A DNA stretch of 64,000 nt from Hyperoplus lanceolatus (GCA_026929865.2 CM049417.1:1846001-1910000), one strand, 5' to 3'. Counted from the stretch's first letter, positions 10,657-25,600 are shown. Made by a program: numbers and translations. Notes: generated by a model from the sequence alone, not told the origin.

Positions 10657-13600
10657 CTGTAAGAAATAATCAGGTCATTATTTTGCTTTCTTCCTATAAT
10701 CAGGAATCCAAACAACAAGCTCTACAGCAGCCAAACTCGAGTTTTCAGAGAGGTTTCAAGTTGAATCCACTACTAAGGAAACCAGAACAAAATTGGAAGA
10801 TCACATGTTGGTACAAAAATTATGACCACCATGTATATACAGTATATTTATATATAAATCTCGATACTTCATCTTGTTTCTCTTGATTTTGAAATTGTAT
10901 TAGCAAAAAGGGAACGTACTTATTTCTAAAAGAGACACGGAGAAAGACAAGAGATATAAGACAACACAGTCATTTCTACAGAGAATTTCTATTCTGTTTC
11001 AATTAGTTGTTTTGGTCTGGAAAAGGGCTTGAGTCATTCTGGTCACATAAATGTGACACAATGTAAACATTCATCCGTCAGTTTTTCTTTAGAGGTATGT
11101 TTTTCACTGTAATTGAGTAGTTTGTCATGGCTAATATTGTTTTTCATATGTTTTTTTACAATATATTTAATATGCAGAAATGTGAATAAATAATTCAAAA
11201 TACATCTTTAAAAAATATTTTCAGTTAATATTCATCTGTCCTCAGTATTTCTTTAGATGTGTTTCACTGTTGATTGTTGGTCGATTATTATGAAATATAT
11301 GTAGTTTTTGTAGTTTTCATATATTTAATATGTAAAAATGGAGTAAACAATCAGATGCTTTGTGAAGGAAAAAACAAGGATAAAGAAGTGAGACGCAAAT
11401 GTGTGACTGTTTCCAGCAGTGTTTTCCAGCATTTCGACAATTCTCAAAAAATACTTTGTGTCGTGTGTATGTCTATGTACAGGTTCTTAAAATAATGACT
11501 GAACTCAGAAAGTTAATAATAATCAAATAAACCTTATCGTCCTGGGCCTCCACTTCCCTCTGAGCTCCCTCCCTTCTCTCTATCTCCTGCTGGAGCTGCC
11601 TGATGGTTTCAGCTTGCTGTTAGAGAACAGAGACATGGAGAAAGACAATATGAGAGCTAATACAAAACAGTGATTCCTCAGGTAAAAATTAATAATACAT
11701 AACATATCCACACATTTTAATATCCTACAGAGACTTTCTATTTCTTCAAGCATCATTACTGTAATATTTGTGTTTTGGCCTGGAAAAAGACTTGAGTCAT
11801 TCTGTTCTCAGTCTGAACTTGGACTTGACTTAAAGTAGATCTTGAATACAATATGAATGAAACACAAAATATAGGACAGTAATGTGACACATTTAAAACA
11901 ATAATCTGTCATCAGATTTTCTTTAGATGTGATTCACTGTTGGTTGTTCTGTAGTTTATCACAAATTGTATATGTAATTATCGAAGGTTAATTCATTTAT
12001 TAAATATGTAAAAATTTAAATAAATAATCAGCGGCTTTGAGAACAAAAAAAGGAAAGCCAACTTAAAACTGTACTTACGCAAATTGAAAGTGTTCTCATA
12101 AATCTGTATACAACAGAGTTCAGATATAAATATTAACCTCTATGTTGCTGGACTCCAGCTCCTTCATCAGGGTCTGAAGTTCTGTCCCGATCCTCTGATT
12201 ATCATCCAGGAGCAGCTGCAGGATTTCAGATTGTTTGTCTTCAAACTGTTGGGAAAGTGAAGATTAGAAATGGTTCATTAATAATGTAAGAGTAATGAAT
12301 GAAGGTACTACAACATGACATCAGTATCAGAGACATAATCCAGCCCTTGTAATCTATTATGTCTAATATAAGGTGCTGCCAACAGATAGACATTTATGAT
12401 GGTGCTTCAGTAACTCCTAAGACTTTATTAGTACAACGGCAACAATCACGCAGGTTTTTGTTAGAATCACTGCTAAAGGACTCAAATCATTCTAGCCTAT
12501 ACACCTGACTTGGTTCTCGAAGTGACTTGACAAGTAGATAGCTGGAAAAAATGCTTTTGATGAAAATATACAGAACTGGCTCTCAACGAAGGCGGTCACA
12601 TTTCTCCTCGCTCCTGTTCCTTATCTTCCCTGCTCTGCTCTCTGTCTATCTCTGAGCCTCTCTGTGCATATTCCTCCGAAACCTAAATTATGGATCTGAT
12701 CAGCTGGGGTCTTTCTGCAATGGATCAAATTTTCTCAACAAGAAAAGGGGGCAGAGGAGAAGCCTCCTGTCCTGATGGAAACTTTGTGGCTGGATACACC
12801 TGGGACGCGTGGGGGAATTGGAACCCGATGTGTCTTGCAATACTTTCCATTGAGGACGTCGAAGATATCTACATGATTGGGTTTATGGTAACAGGGTTCC
12901 TGCTGTTTGGAGTTGGCGGGTTCCTGTTCTACCGCAACGTTAATAAGGCGTTGGCAGCACATCAGGCCATTGATAAGCTGCCCGTCTTTGAGGGCTTGTG
13001 CCGGGTTGTCAATGCACAGACTCAAGCATTAAGCGAGGTGAATCGCAAGCTGGAAGTGATTCCCAGACTTTCTCGCAAGGTGGATAAAATCTGGGGTGGC
13101 ATGGGCAGACCGTAGGCGCTTGAAGAAGGCCACTGGATTTCGGCTTTTTGGATTACAAACCAGGGACTCTAAGACAGGCTGCACATTCCAGCGCCTAGTC
13201 TCACTCGCAAAACAAATTTGCAATCTCTCGATTCGGCTCCCTGCACCGACCTTGGTAGGTGCTATCTCTTCTCTCTCCGGGATGTTTATGCAGAAAGACG
13301 CTCTACCCCCTCCCTCCCATGACCTCTGTGAACTCTATCTCTGGCTGGGCCTCGAGGTTGTCTCCTTGGACTCGCTATAACATCTGGCGCCTGAAGACTC
13401 CCGTTATGTCTGGACAGATTTAGATAAACGGAACAAATACAAACACACGTAGAGTAGACACATTGCACACACGACCCCTGACCACACAAGCCTTCTTGTC
13501 TCCTTCCACTCTCCCTCCCTCGTTGCAGAATGGATGCCGCGGGCGGGGCGCCTGCCGGCTGTGTACGCCTCCTGGTGCCTAGGCTGTGACACCTACCGTC

Positions 13601-16600
13601 CCATAAACCCCTAACCCGTACCTCTGTGCTTATCAACGTGTTTTATTTGTCTGTGGCGTTATCATGTGCTTACTATGCCAAGGTGGTTTTTGTACTAATC
13701 ACACACTTCGCACCCATAAGGAGCGGAGTGTGAGAGTAGCATGTTTTTAACCTGTCTTTCCCTGATGTTCTCTTTATCCATTCCTACTTTAAGGGGCGCA
13801 GCGCACTCTAGACGACTCTTCAGTGTATCCCCCCCGTCTCCCATGTTTGGTTACTGTCACTCTATGTCTCTTGGCGGGGTAGAACTGTAAACAGATTATC
13901 GTTGTTCTGAAACATGTACAATGACAAAATAAATCATCTTGAATCTTAAATATACAAATAGAAACCTGGTTTGTTTTAATCTGTAATTCCTTCTCATGGG
14001 TCTCCAGTCTTTGGTGCAGTGTATCCAAGTCCTTTTTCAGTTCTTCTTCCCTTATATTATAATAAGTATAGTCGTAATGGCCTTTGGGAATGCGGCCTTT
14101 TTTGGTTTGAAGTTGCTCCAGCTGGAGGGGAAGAACATAAAGAAATACATGACACATTAAAGCATGTGAGCAATTATACAACATAATATAAAAATCTCAT
14201 ATGATACATGTAACTGAGTGGATGTCAATGTGATAAATTAAACTTGGTGTACTTTGTCTGGTCCCTCCTCATCACAACCAACCCTTTAGGTTTGTTTTCC
14301 TTTGTTTTGCCTTCATAACATTAAAGGTTGGCTGTGCAACATTTTCATTAAAATGAAATTATAGTCACACAAAAGTAATCCAACTCAATTATCACTTATG
14401 CCTCACAAGAAAGTGTGGTGGTGTGTCTACCTGCATAGTCTTCTGTTTACTAAACAATACTAACAAATGTTACTATGTACAATACAGCCAGAGAGAGGAG
14501 GAGTGTGCAGATAAACACACCACGACATATTGTAGTGGGCCAGAAGCGATCATTGAGAGGGATAATTTTTGTGGGACTTTTTCTTTTACCACTGACTTAC
14601 AGATAACACATTCACTCTTTAAGTTTTCTTTTTGCGTAATCTTAAATCAAATAATGCTCAAATGATTTTAAGTCTGCAATCTTCCTCTTTGTGTAGTTCA
14701 CTGGGCCCGAGCTGTGACACAATAAACAAAAAGATTCAGATGAAACATGAACCTCTTTGTTCTTATTTTCCAGCTCTTCCTTCAGACTCTGCACCTCCTT
14801 CTCCTCTTTCTCCTTCTCTTCTTTCAGCTTCTGCAGCTCAACCTGTTTCATTCCAACCTGGAAGCACAGAGAGAAGGTTAATAGACATGTTAATTGGACA
14901 TGTTGATTATTAACATTTAAAACGTTAAATAAATAAATCTCTGCTCAATGTAGATCTTATATCTTAAAGCTGGGGTATTTCTGATTGGTCAAAATTAACA
15001 CGAGCTGTACACTTTGACCAATCAGAGCGAGGCTCCGATTCTCTGTTCTTATTGGCTATTGGGACTGACCATTCACTTTGGCACGACTTTGTTGGTGTAG
15101 AGCGTGTCAGGGAGGGACCATAGGGGAGGGACCAAAGAGAACAAGTGGAGCGGTTGAGGTATTTGGATTCAAATATTTTCATTCAAGCCATTTTCTCACC
15201 AAATCCTCCACCCCAGCTTTAATTGACCTACACGAATTAGCCTTTTAATAATGAAGAATTTTGAGTGTGTCTACACTATCAATGACATGAAGAATGTAAC
15301 TTCAACTTGTTTTCCCTCAAACTGGGAGTGAACAGAGACCTGAGACACATGAGAGATTTTACAGCACAGTCACTCCTCAGGTAAAAAACTCATCTCTACT
15401 TAAAGCTCTGAATGTTATGCCGAGCGGATTGGTTTATATGACTTTAAGTAAACAAAAGAATCTTGTGTTTTGGTCTGGAAAAGGACAAGTGTCATTATGG
15501 TACCAATCTCAACTTGGACTGTACTCAAAGTATATTTCAGTGTTTTCCCGCTGTTCGACAACAATTCTCAAACAACACTTTGTGTGTGTGTTTCTCTCTG
15601 CAGATTCTTAATATAATATCAGAATTCAGAGTGTTTATAATGATCAAGTCAACCTCATTCTTCTGGGCCTCCAACTGATTCTTCAGGTAGCCCTTTTCAC
15701 TCTGAGCTCCCTCCCTTTTCTGTAACCCCTGCAGGAACTGCAGGCTGGTTGTAGCTTGTTTCTCCAACTGGCACATAAGAGATACATGGAGAAGAGACAA
15801 GATGAGAGATTATAAAACACAGCCACCCTCAGGCTCTGGAGACATGGAAAAGACAATTAAAGAGACATGAGAAATTAAACAAAACAGTCAGATTTTCTTT
15901 AGATTTGTTTCACTGTTGGCTTTTCGTAGTTTATCATAAAATATAATTTTTTTGCATTTGATTTTATATACTTAATATGTTAAAATGGAGTTAACGGTCA
16001 GAGGCTTTGAGAAGGAAAAAACAAAAAGCAAAACAGTGAAAAGGAGTCAAACATGGAGGTAAAAAGATGAACCTGTTTGATCCTCTCCTGCTTCTCGTGC
16101 TGGAGCTGCCTGATGTTTTCAGCATGGTTTCTCTCATACTGAGAGAGAAGAGAGAAATGGAGAAAGACAAGATGAGAGACATGGGAATTTATACAACACA
16201 GTCAATCCTCAAGTAAAAATTTAATTCTACATTACATATCTACACATGTGATTATCCCACAGAGACTTAATATTTTTTGATGAATTCTCTTTTATGATTG
16301 GTTGGAGGACATAAAAAAAAACTCGTCAGGCTCAGGTTTAAATCACTGTTTACCCTGAGCAGCTTTGGTTGGTGAGAGTTTTCTCCTGTGTCACTTTAAA
16401 TCATTTTCATCCCCAAGTTTGTTGGCATTACACATTCTTTATTTAATGTCAATGTTAAAACTTGTCTTACAAGAACTGTAACACACTGACAGAAAAAAAA
16501 TGTGACATGTATGAAAATGTTTGTGATTTCCTGCTTTTGGAAAAAAAATCTCATTATACTTAGTGTGTATATCTATCTACACAGGTTATCAAAATCTTGT

Positions 16601-19600
16601 CTGAAATCAGAAAGTTAATAATGATTAAATAAACCTCATTTTTCTTGGACTCCCACTGTTTCTCCAGGTTGTCCAGGTCCGTCTTAGCTCTCTTCTCTTC
16701 CTGCTGGAGCTGCCAGATGGTTTTATCTTGCTGTTAGAGAACAGAGACATGGAGAAAGACAAGATGAGAGATTATACAACACAGTAAATCCTCAGATAAA
16801 AAACGAATTTCAACTTAACATAACTACACAGTACATGTGATTGGCCTTTGAGAAGGTAAAACACAAGGTCAAGTTTTTTATGAAAATGGAAAAAACACGT
16901 GTTGACATAACAAAAAATTAACATACATTTAGTGTGCATAGAAAAGAGGCAAAAAGTTCAAATTGAAATAATCATTTATAAATTTAACTTTTTTTACCAT
17001 TTGTTTTAAATAGAAAATAAAAAAGGGAAATAAGCTTACAAAGAGTAAGAAGCACCTACATATCAGTAAATATAAACATTTACAAAACTTGCTCACAAAC
17101 TTCATATATTCTTAAAAAATCTCTCCGCAAAAAAGGAAGAAGGAAAATAAATAAAAACTTGAACTGGGCCTAAAAGTCAGTGCACATGTCACTCATAACA
17201 TAGGCTTGCGCATACATATTTAGACACTCACACTAAAACATATCTAGATTCTCTTCACCTAATATTTTCAAGTTTCAAGAAAGAAAGAAAATAAAGAAAC
17301 ATGTTTTTTAGGTGAACCTGTTTGATCCTCTCCTGCTTCTCGTGCTGGAGCTGCCTGATGTTTTCAGCATGGTTTCCCTCCAACTGGGAGAGAAAAGAGA
17401 AATGGAGAAAGACAAGATGAGAGACATGGGAATTTATACAACACAATCAATCCTCAAGTAAAAATTTAATTCTACATTACATATCTACACATGTGATTAT
17501 CATACAGAACAGAGACTTAATATTTCTTGATGAATTCTCTTTTATGATTGGTTGGAGGACATAAAAAAACCCCGTCAGGCTCAGGTTTAAATCACTGTTT
17601 ACCCTGAGCAGATTTGGTTGGTGAGAGTTTTCTCATTTTCTTCACCTAATATTTTCAAGTTTAAAAAAAGAAAGAAAATAAAGAAACATGTTTTTTTAGG
17701 TAAAAAGTTTAACCTGTTTGATCTGTTCCTTCAGCTCGTGCTCCAAGTTTGTCTTTTCATCCTCCATCCTCTTCTTCTCTTCCCTGAGCTGGTTCTTAAA
17801 CTGAACGGAAATGAAGGGATAAAGAGAGACATTTTTTTAATCAAGTACATTTACACATTACATTCATGTCTGGAGGAATTCTCTTTTCTGATTGGTTGGA
17901 GGAAGTTATAAAAACTGTCTGGGCTCAGGTTTAAGTCACTGTTTACTTAATGGTGAGAGTTTTTTCCTCTGCATTACCATTGTGTAACAATCACGTTTTC
18001 CCTGTCAACAACTTTCATTTATGAGTTTGTTGATTAAAAAGTCTGATTTAACTTAAATTGTAAAACATGTCTCACCAGAACAGTAACATACTGACATAGT
18101 TAAATAAAGTTGACATGTACGAAAATGTTTGTGTTTTCCAGCTGTTCTGAGAATAAATCTCAAATAATACTATGTGTACATCTATGTACAGGTTCTCAAA
18201 ACCTTGTCTGAATTCAGAAAGTTAAAAATTATCAAATGAACCTTATTTTTCTGGGACTCCATATGTTCCCTAACATACTCCAGGGGCCTCATTTATAATG
18301 CTTGTGTACGCCCAGAAGAGGGCGCACGCCAATTTCTAAGCAAATATTGGGATTTATAAAAACCAAACTTGACGGGAAGAGTGCGGTCCTCCACGCAAAC
18401 TCTGACCCATGCGTACGCACAGAAAGTGGAGAAAGGAGAAACGGCGACTCCGTCGGCACATGTATGAAGTGCGAGAACGAATGTGTTTGTGTAAAATGAA
18501 TCCAGATGCCTATTATTATAAGCCATGTAGGTCTATCATATATGGAGTTCCTTTGCAAAACGGATGAAGCCATTCTTACAACTAATAAAAAAAATGCCTC
18601 CACGGATTTTTCCATGGAGTGATACCAACAAAAACTAAACAAATTAGGATCTTAAATAGCCTACAAACGGAGATATATGAGTGCAAAAAAAACAAAAACG
18701 TTTGAATAAGCTCTGCAGTTAGGCTATTAAAGAATAACCTATCTGCATATATTGGATTCATTCTGATAATATTGAGGTGGAATACAGCCTATTACTTGTA
18801 CACTGACGCTGTTCTCGATGCCTCAGTCAGGCAGACAGGAGTGCACAGTTCCACACAGTAATCATAAGCCTACTGTACATCACATAGGCTACTGTGCTAA
18901 TTTTTCGCGGCTTTTAGTCCGTTTTATCTATGTGTTTTTCTTTGTGTTTAAGCACGTCGTAACTGTGTTTTGAAAGGGACTGTGAAGTTTATTATTAACC
19001 CTCCGCCGCCCGCCACTGCCCCGGGATGAATTCTCCGAATCTGTATCTCATGAGGGGTCTCAGTGTCCCCCGCTCGTGGCACAAACACTGCTGTGTGAGG
19101 ATATGCACTTTTTTGCGTCCACTTTTATGTCGGATCGCTTCTTTTTATTTCGACCACGGCGTTCACAGAGATCGCCACATGGCTGCACTCTGACGCCTTT
19201 ACCCTCACACTGTGCCACCAAACTAAATTTTCCCTGGTCGCCACTTCTCCAACGGGTACTTCGGCGTGACCGCAGTGATCCACACCGTGTGGAGTCTATT
19301 TTTCCATTTCCCTTTCATTCGGCGATTGCCACTACCGCCTTCATGCACTCAGTAAATGATATTAATTTGGGCGTGTCAATGACTATGTATGGGTAAATAT
19401 GGGCGGTACGTGAAGCCCGCAAAGGCTGCGCCACATTTAGAGTTGATTGTGATTTATAAAGGGAAACAGGCGTAGGACGTGAGTGCGCACTGTTTTATAA
19501 ATCAGAATATTTTTGTTCGCACGTACATCCTATATTTCTTCCGTACGCCAGCTTCCACGTGAATCCCACGCAAAGCTTTATAAATGAGGCCCCAGGTCTT

Positions 19601-22600
19601 TCTGAGCTCCCTCCCTTTTCTGTATCTCCTGCTGGAGCTGCTTGTTTGTTTCATCTTGGTTTCCCTCCAACTGGGAGAGAAGAGAGACATGGAGAAAGAC
19701 AAGATGAGGGATAATGCCACACAGTCACCCTCAGGTACACTTTTCTTTAGATGAAAGATTTGTTTCACTGTCTTATTTGCAGTTCATCATAAATATTTCT
19801 GTTATCATAGTTTATTTCATTTATCAAAAATGTAGTGTAACAAACAGATGCTTTTAGAATGAAACATTTAAACTTTTAAAAATGTGTTTCTCAGACAGAT
19901 TAAAGATTAAAATAAGGATAAAATAAATCATCTTATTCAGGGACTCCAACTGATACTTCAGGTCCACCACTTCCCTCTGAGCTCCTTTCCTTTCTATATC
20001 TCGAGCTGGAGATATATAATACAAATATAATTCCACTGATGTTTAAATGAAGGTGGCAATAAAAGTACTTTTAAAAATAGCAATATTAACCTTAATGATG
20101 CTGGACCAGTGGGAGAGCAAATAGTATATTTAGACGGTGTGCAAAAAGGTGGCATTGTACAAAGTTAAAGCCATATATAGATATAACAGAGTTGTATTTT
20201 ATGTTTTTAAATTAAAAGCTAAGATATTTGCCTCCATGTTGCTGGACTCGAGCTCCTTCATCAGGGTCTGAAGTTCAGTCCAACTCTTCTGATTCTCATC
20301 CTGTAGCAGCAGGATTTCAGATTGTTTGTCTGCAAACTGGGCGGAAGTGGAAATGAGAAAAGTTTCATTATTAATGCATATTTGAATGAAGGTACTACAA
20401 CATGATATCAGTAACAGAGAAATAATCTACAGTTATTAGAAGCAGAAACTGTCCTCCCAATGACAAAGTTTTTTTTGTTCTTTTTACAGTTTAAAGCAGC
20501 TGTGGACACAGCCTCTAGACTTGGTTCTGGAAGTGACTTGACAAATAGGTAGCTGGAAAAAATGCTTTTGATGAAAATATGCAAATAAAAACCTTGTTTG
20601 TTTTCATCAGTAATTCCTTCTCATTGGTCTCCAGCGTTGTATTCAGTTTCTCCAAGTCCTTTTTCAGCTCTTCTTTGTTTTTTTTATAAGAAGTGTCAAA
20701 CATGCTTTTGGTGCTTTTATATTTCACAAGCTGGAGGGGAAGAACATAAAGAGAGACATGACTTCAACATTACAGCATGTGAGTAATTATACAACCATAT
20801 ATAACTAACACTTACACTTAGTACATTATGTAAAAGTAGCTTTATATACAGCCAGTGGGATCTTATATGATACATGTTACTGTGTGGATGTAAATGACAA
20901 AGTAAACTTGGTGTATATAGTCTGGTCCCTATTTTCCTCATCACCCTTTTTGTTGGTTTTCCTTTGTTTTGCCTTCATACCATCTAATTAACAGAGTAAC
21001 CACCACTGACTAACAAACAACACATTCACTTTTTTAAGTTTTCTTTTTGGTGTAGATTTATCAAATATTGTTCAACAAACTTTGAATCTGTGATATTCTT
21101 TTTTGTGTAGCTCAGCTTGTGTGAGACTGAGCTGTGACAAAATAAACAAATAGATTGAGATAAAACATGAACCTCTTTGCTCTTGTCCTCCAGCTCTTTC
21201 TTCAGACTCTGCACCTCTATCTCGATTATCTGCTTCTCCTCTTCCAGCTGCTGCAGCTCAACTTGTTTCATTCCAACCTGGGAGCACAGATACAAGGTTA
21301 AGAGACCACTAGAATATGCATTTCCTGCTGAAAATGCATGTGAATGCTGAAACAGCTTACGCAAAACTGGATAGCTGAGTATGAAGATTTGAAAAAGTTT
21401 AAAAAAGTCATAATTATGTAAAAGAAGTTTAAAAGGAGTTGAAAAGTGGAATATATAGAGGTTTGAATAATATGCCTTGCTGACAATATCAATAAGTTGA
21501 AAGACATGGATAAAACACTTAAAACTGTAAAATAGTAATTTAATAGACTTGGAGCTAAACTACATAGATGGCTTGAATGTATATGAATCAGCTAAAGGAG
21601 TATGAAGATGTGGAAAAGTAAGAAATAGTCTTAAGTATGAAAAGTAGTGAATTGTTGAACTCTAATAGGAATGATGTTGAATATTTAAAAATGTCTAGAT
21701 TTCAAAATAGAAAAGTAAAAATAAGACAAAAAAAATTGTGTGTGAAATAGGCCTTCAAAGAGCAGAGTGTTTACCCCATTTCAACTTTGTCTCTCCAAAC
21801 TGTCTAATAAAGCGGAAAAAAGAAGGAAAAAAATCAAGACAACAAAGTGAAATTGCCCTTTAATGGGCAGAGTGAGTCACCCAGCTGAGTGCATGTCTTA
21901 TTGAGGGTCTGTGATCAGGCAGAAACCCCCTTAAACCGCTGCCTCTAACTGACGGACCGTGAGTCTAACTGACAAAATTATTTTATTGTTAGAACCAGAA
22001 GAATCTGATGAAGACACAGTGTGAAGATTGTGTCTGTAATGTGAAGAATGTGAGAACCAGAGCATTTTAAAAGTGTGGTACAGTCTGCCTTTCTCCAGAA
22101 ATTTCCTGTCTCAGTTATCAAGGGAGTCTATGCGGCAGTTAGTTGGACACCATTTAGCTTGGAAGCCCAAAACTCCCATTGTGTAAGTCCGATTGCTTCA
22201 GTAGTCACATCTATGAAATCTGCAGAATCTGTCCTACATTTTGATGTCAAAATCATCCATGTAGGTTTTAATTTGTGGGAGGGAGAGGCAGTTATATCAT
22301 AGGTTTTGGTGTATTTTTACAACAGTTCTACACTGTAACAGTTGGTTCCCCACTCTGCCTCTGAACATTCCGTCCCATCCGGATTCCATTATAAATTTAG
22401 GATGAGGCTGAAAAAAACCTAAAACTAAAACTGTGTTTGTTCAAAGACTGTTTAAGATTTTAAAAAGTTGGAATTTAATAGCTGTAATTCATGTGAGGAG
22501 GAGGAGATAGGTTTCAAAGGGGAGGAAGTTTTAGCGGTTTGGAATGCTGCTCCCATCCGCTTCAATGTTAAAATAATTTGTTAAAAAGCTGAATATTTTA

Positions 22601-25600
22601 AATAGTTGACCCCGCATGTCCTTACAGAGCTGAACATTTTGGTATTTGAATGTTTAAAATAGCTGAAGATTTGAAGGAGGTATGAAGGTCCAAAAAACGT
22701 AGGGAAGAATTGTAATAATAAAGATATGAAGAACAATAGTGTGAATGCTCCAGCATTCACACTAATGAGGGGCATGTTCATTTATTAACATTAACTTTGC
22801 ACTACACAAATCTGTCTCTGTCCATTTCGGATTTTATTTCCTAATTGGCCAGCCAGTGCATGTGTGTCTACACCATCAATGACATATAGAATATAACTTC
22901 AAACTGAAATCAGTGCATTAAAGTTAAGATGAACCTCATTCTTCTTGGTCTCCAGTTCCTCGTTCAGGGTCTTCACTCTATTTTCAGCCTCCTGCTTCCT
23001 CTGTAGATCTTCCTGGTGCTGCTGCTCTGATTTCTGCTTCTTTGGCTGCAGGTTAGTGAAGACAACACACAACAACACGTCAAAAATAAGACATGAATTA
23101 TAATTTTTACAGCATTTGAATTTAAATGGCATTTGATGAAATTTCAGTTATGCGTGTTACACAAACAATTAACATAAGTATACAAAGGTTGAACTATTAG
23201 TTTCTTGTTTGATAAAGTCTGCCGTGGTTCATACTGGTTTCAGTAAATCTAACTTCCCACTTCAAATTCCACATTTGTATTCTTAACATTGTAAATTGGT
23301 CAATGTAAAAAATAGTTAAGAATAGTTATATTCCTTTGGTGGCAATGTATTTGTTACCCGATTTTTTACTTCTCCTTATGGTTTATCTGTCTCTTCTTTC
23401 CTATTTATTTTTATTTTAATCTCTACTGATTGCTTTTATGCCCATCCCTGTCTGTCTGAATTGTCCATTCTTTTAAAATTTTCCCTGATTGTCCCAAATT
23501 GAATTCACTTTCTGTGTTGACTCATGTATTTGGTCTTACTCGGTCCTTCCTTATTTTCCAGATGCTTTCATCTTTTACTCATATCTCTGTCTTAGCTGCT
23601 TTTCTTGTCTTCTTTCCTGCTATAATTTCTTTCCTCTCTCTTTTGAAAGCAATCTCCTGTTTCTTTACTCACGTTTTTAATCTGGTTTTGCCCTTTTTCC
23701 TCGTTAACAACCTCCAACGTTTCATCTGTCATGAGAGGCACTCTCTCTTTTCCTTTTACAGTGTCTGACTCATCTTCAGTTTTGTCACTTTTAGTGACTT
23801 GATCGGTGTTCATTTCTGCTCCATTGGTTTCATCGCAATCACTTTTCTTGGTCTCTGTGTAAAAATAAATGCAGAAGAATGTATTGTATTATAATCTGAG
23901 GAGGTATCACAGCATATGAGATATCTAATTATAAAATTAAGTATGAAGTACGCAAATAACACACCTGACAATTTGACTGATTAGAAATAAAAGTAGACAT
24001 ACAACCACATTTTCTACAAGCTCCATAACAGGTAGCATAATGACATTTTGGTTAAAAAATAATAATAATAATTTCACTATTTCCAGACTTCTGTGAAATT
24101 AATAAAACACTGCAATTTATTCGTGACTTACTGTTTTGTCTCCATTTCAACACGAAAAATGTAAGTAACAGAGTAATCAGGATACTGACAGCCAAACTAA
24201 CAGCCAAACCAATCATAGCAGGGGAAGAACTGGACTGGACATTAAAGAAATCATCTGAAATTATAAAAATTAGAATAACATGGGATTAAAATAAAACTCG
24301 ACCTCAACTATTTGAATCTTAAACTGGGATCAAAATTTACAGAATTACTGTTTTCACCTGGAATATGGATGTTTGTCTCTCTGGTCCTTTTAACGTCCTT
24401 CTGTTGGACTCTGCAGGTGAAGCTGTTGCTGTGTCTCTTCTCCACAGTCACTCTGCTGCTGACAGTATAGAGGTCATCAGGACCTCTGACTGTCTCTGGA
24501 GGTCCAGCAGAGAGGAGCTTTCCCTCACCGTCCAGCCAAAGCACCTCAGGCTTTGGATACCAGCCTCTAGACTCACACTGTAAAATCACTCCTCCTCTCT
24601 TTCTGTCAGTCCCTGCTAAACTGATGACAGGCAGGGGGATAGTATCTGATGCTGAGGAAAAGGGACAATACAGTAGAAGATTAATCAGCAAAACCCTTCA
24701 AGTTGGTTATTTAAAAAGATGCACAAATGTAATGTAAAAATGTGTTAAGCGTATAATAGAATATGGAAATTAAATGAATTTATTCTGTCTTTAAATTGAT
24801 AATGGTTGCAATACGGTGTTCAGCTGAACTGGTATGAGGCTTGTTGAAGTTAATCAACTGAGAAAATATATCTTGCCAAAACAATTCAAACTGAATTTAT
24901 TTCATAAAAAAACATCTAAGCCTCTTTAATACTAATGTGGGAGGACAGTACTTGTCGTCTTCAGCCATCTCCTAACACAGCGCTATGTACAGTGCGGTCC
25001 AAAAGTCTATGATCAACTGTCAAGATATATTATGCATTTGTGCAGATGTCGTGCAGAGTAGCAACCCCCCAAGATTTGAAGGCATTTCAGGGTTGAACTG
25101 TGTTTTCAATGTTTCTTGATCCCCAAACTAATTCCAGGTTCATGTGAAAATAATAGAGATGTTTGTGTGGTGTGAATTTACAACGCCAGTGTTTTTACAA
25201 TGTGTGTCTACTTACCAACAACAAGCTCAACAGAAGATCTTTTATCCAGTTCTGCAATGTAGCATTGGTATGTTCCCTGATCAGAAAGTTTCACTTTGGA
25301 GAGTTTCAGTGAAATGTTTCCGCGCTTCAGTTCATCGATGAAAAGTGATGTCCGCTCCTTGTAAGATTGATGTGTAACGTGCACTAGGTCCTGACCATCA
25401 CGCCGCACATTGACTAATAAAGAATTCAGGTCAGATCTCATCCACTCCAATGTCATGTCAGCAACATCCGTGGCAGGTTTCAGATGACATGGCAAAAGGA
25501 CATCATTGCCAACTTTTGCCGCTATTGGCTGAGATGGACCAACTAACTGAGACTGACCTGGAAAGAAACAGATATGTTGATTAATTCCTGCAGGAACTAC

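Larger units (their letters stand above)
11533..14857 (-). repeat. BTNL-A exon cassette 2 (A2-B2-C2-D2)
   Basis: A2 (14857-14753, VGMKQVELQKLKEEKEKEE), B2 (14121-13966, EEELKKDLDTLHQRLETHEK), C2 (12245-12138, DKQSEILQLLLDDNQ, then LQTLMKELESSN) and D2 (11616-11533, AETIRQLQQEIERREGAQRE). All are phase 0-0 with GT donors. They correspond one-to-one to A1-D1 at 21277-19930. A retroposon-like insert (12572-13947) sits just downstream of B2. Confidence 0.8.

Noticed and set aside
13385..13391. TGGCGCC as a retroviral lysine-tRNA primer-binding site, making 12572-13384 an LTR
   Set aside because: Only a 7-base match, no second LTR, and the 8-bp duplications lie outside a single non-repeated unit; noted only as a possibility.
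18289..18642. 117-codon minus-strand ORF at the left part of the TIR element
   Set aside because: It spans the terminal repeat of a non-autonomous transposon and shows no transposase motif.
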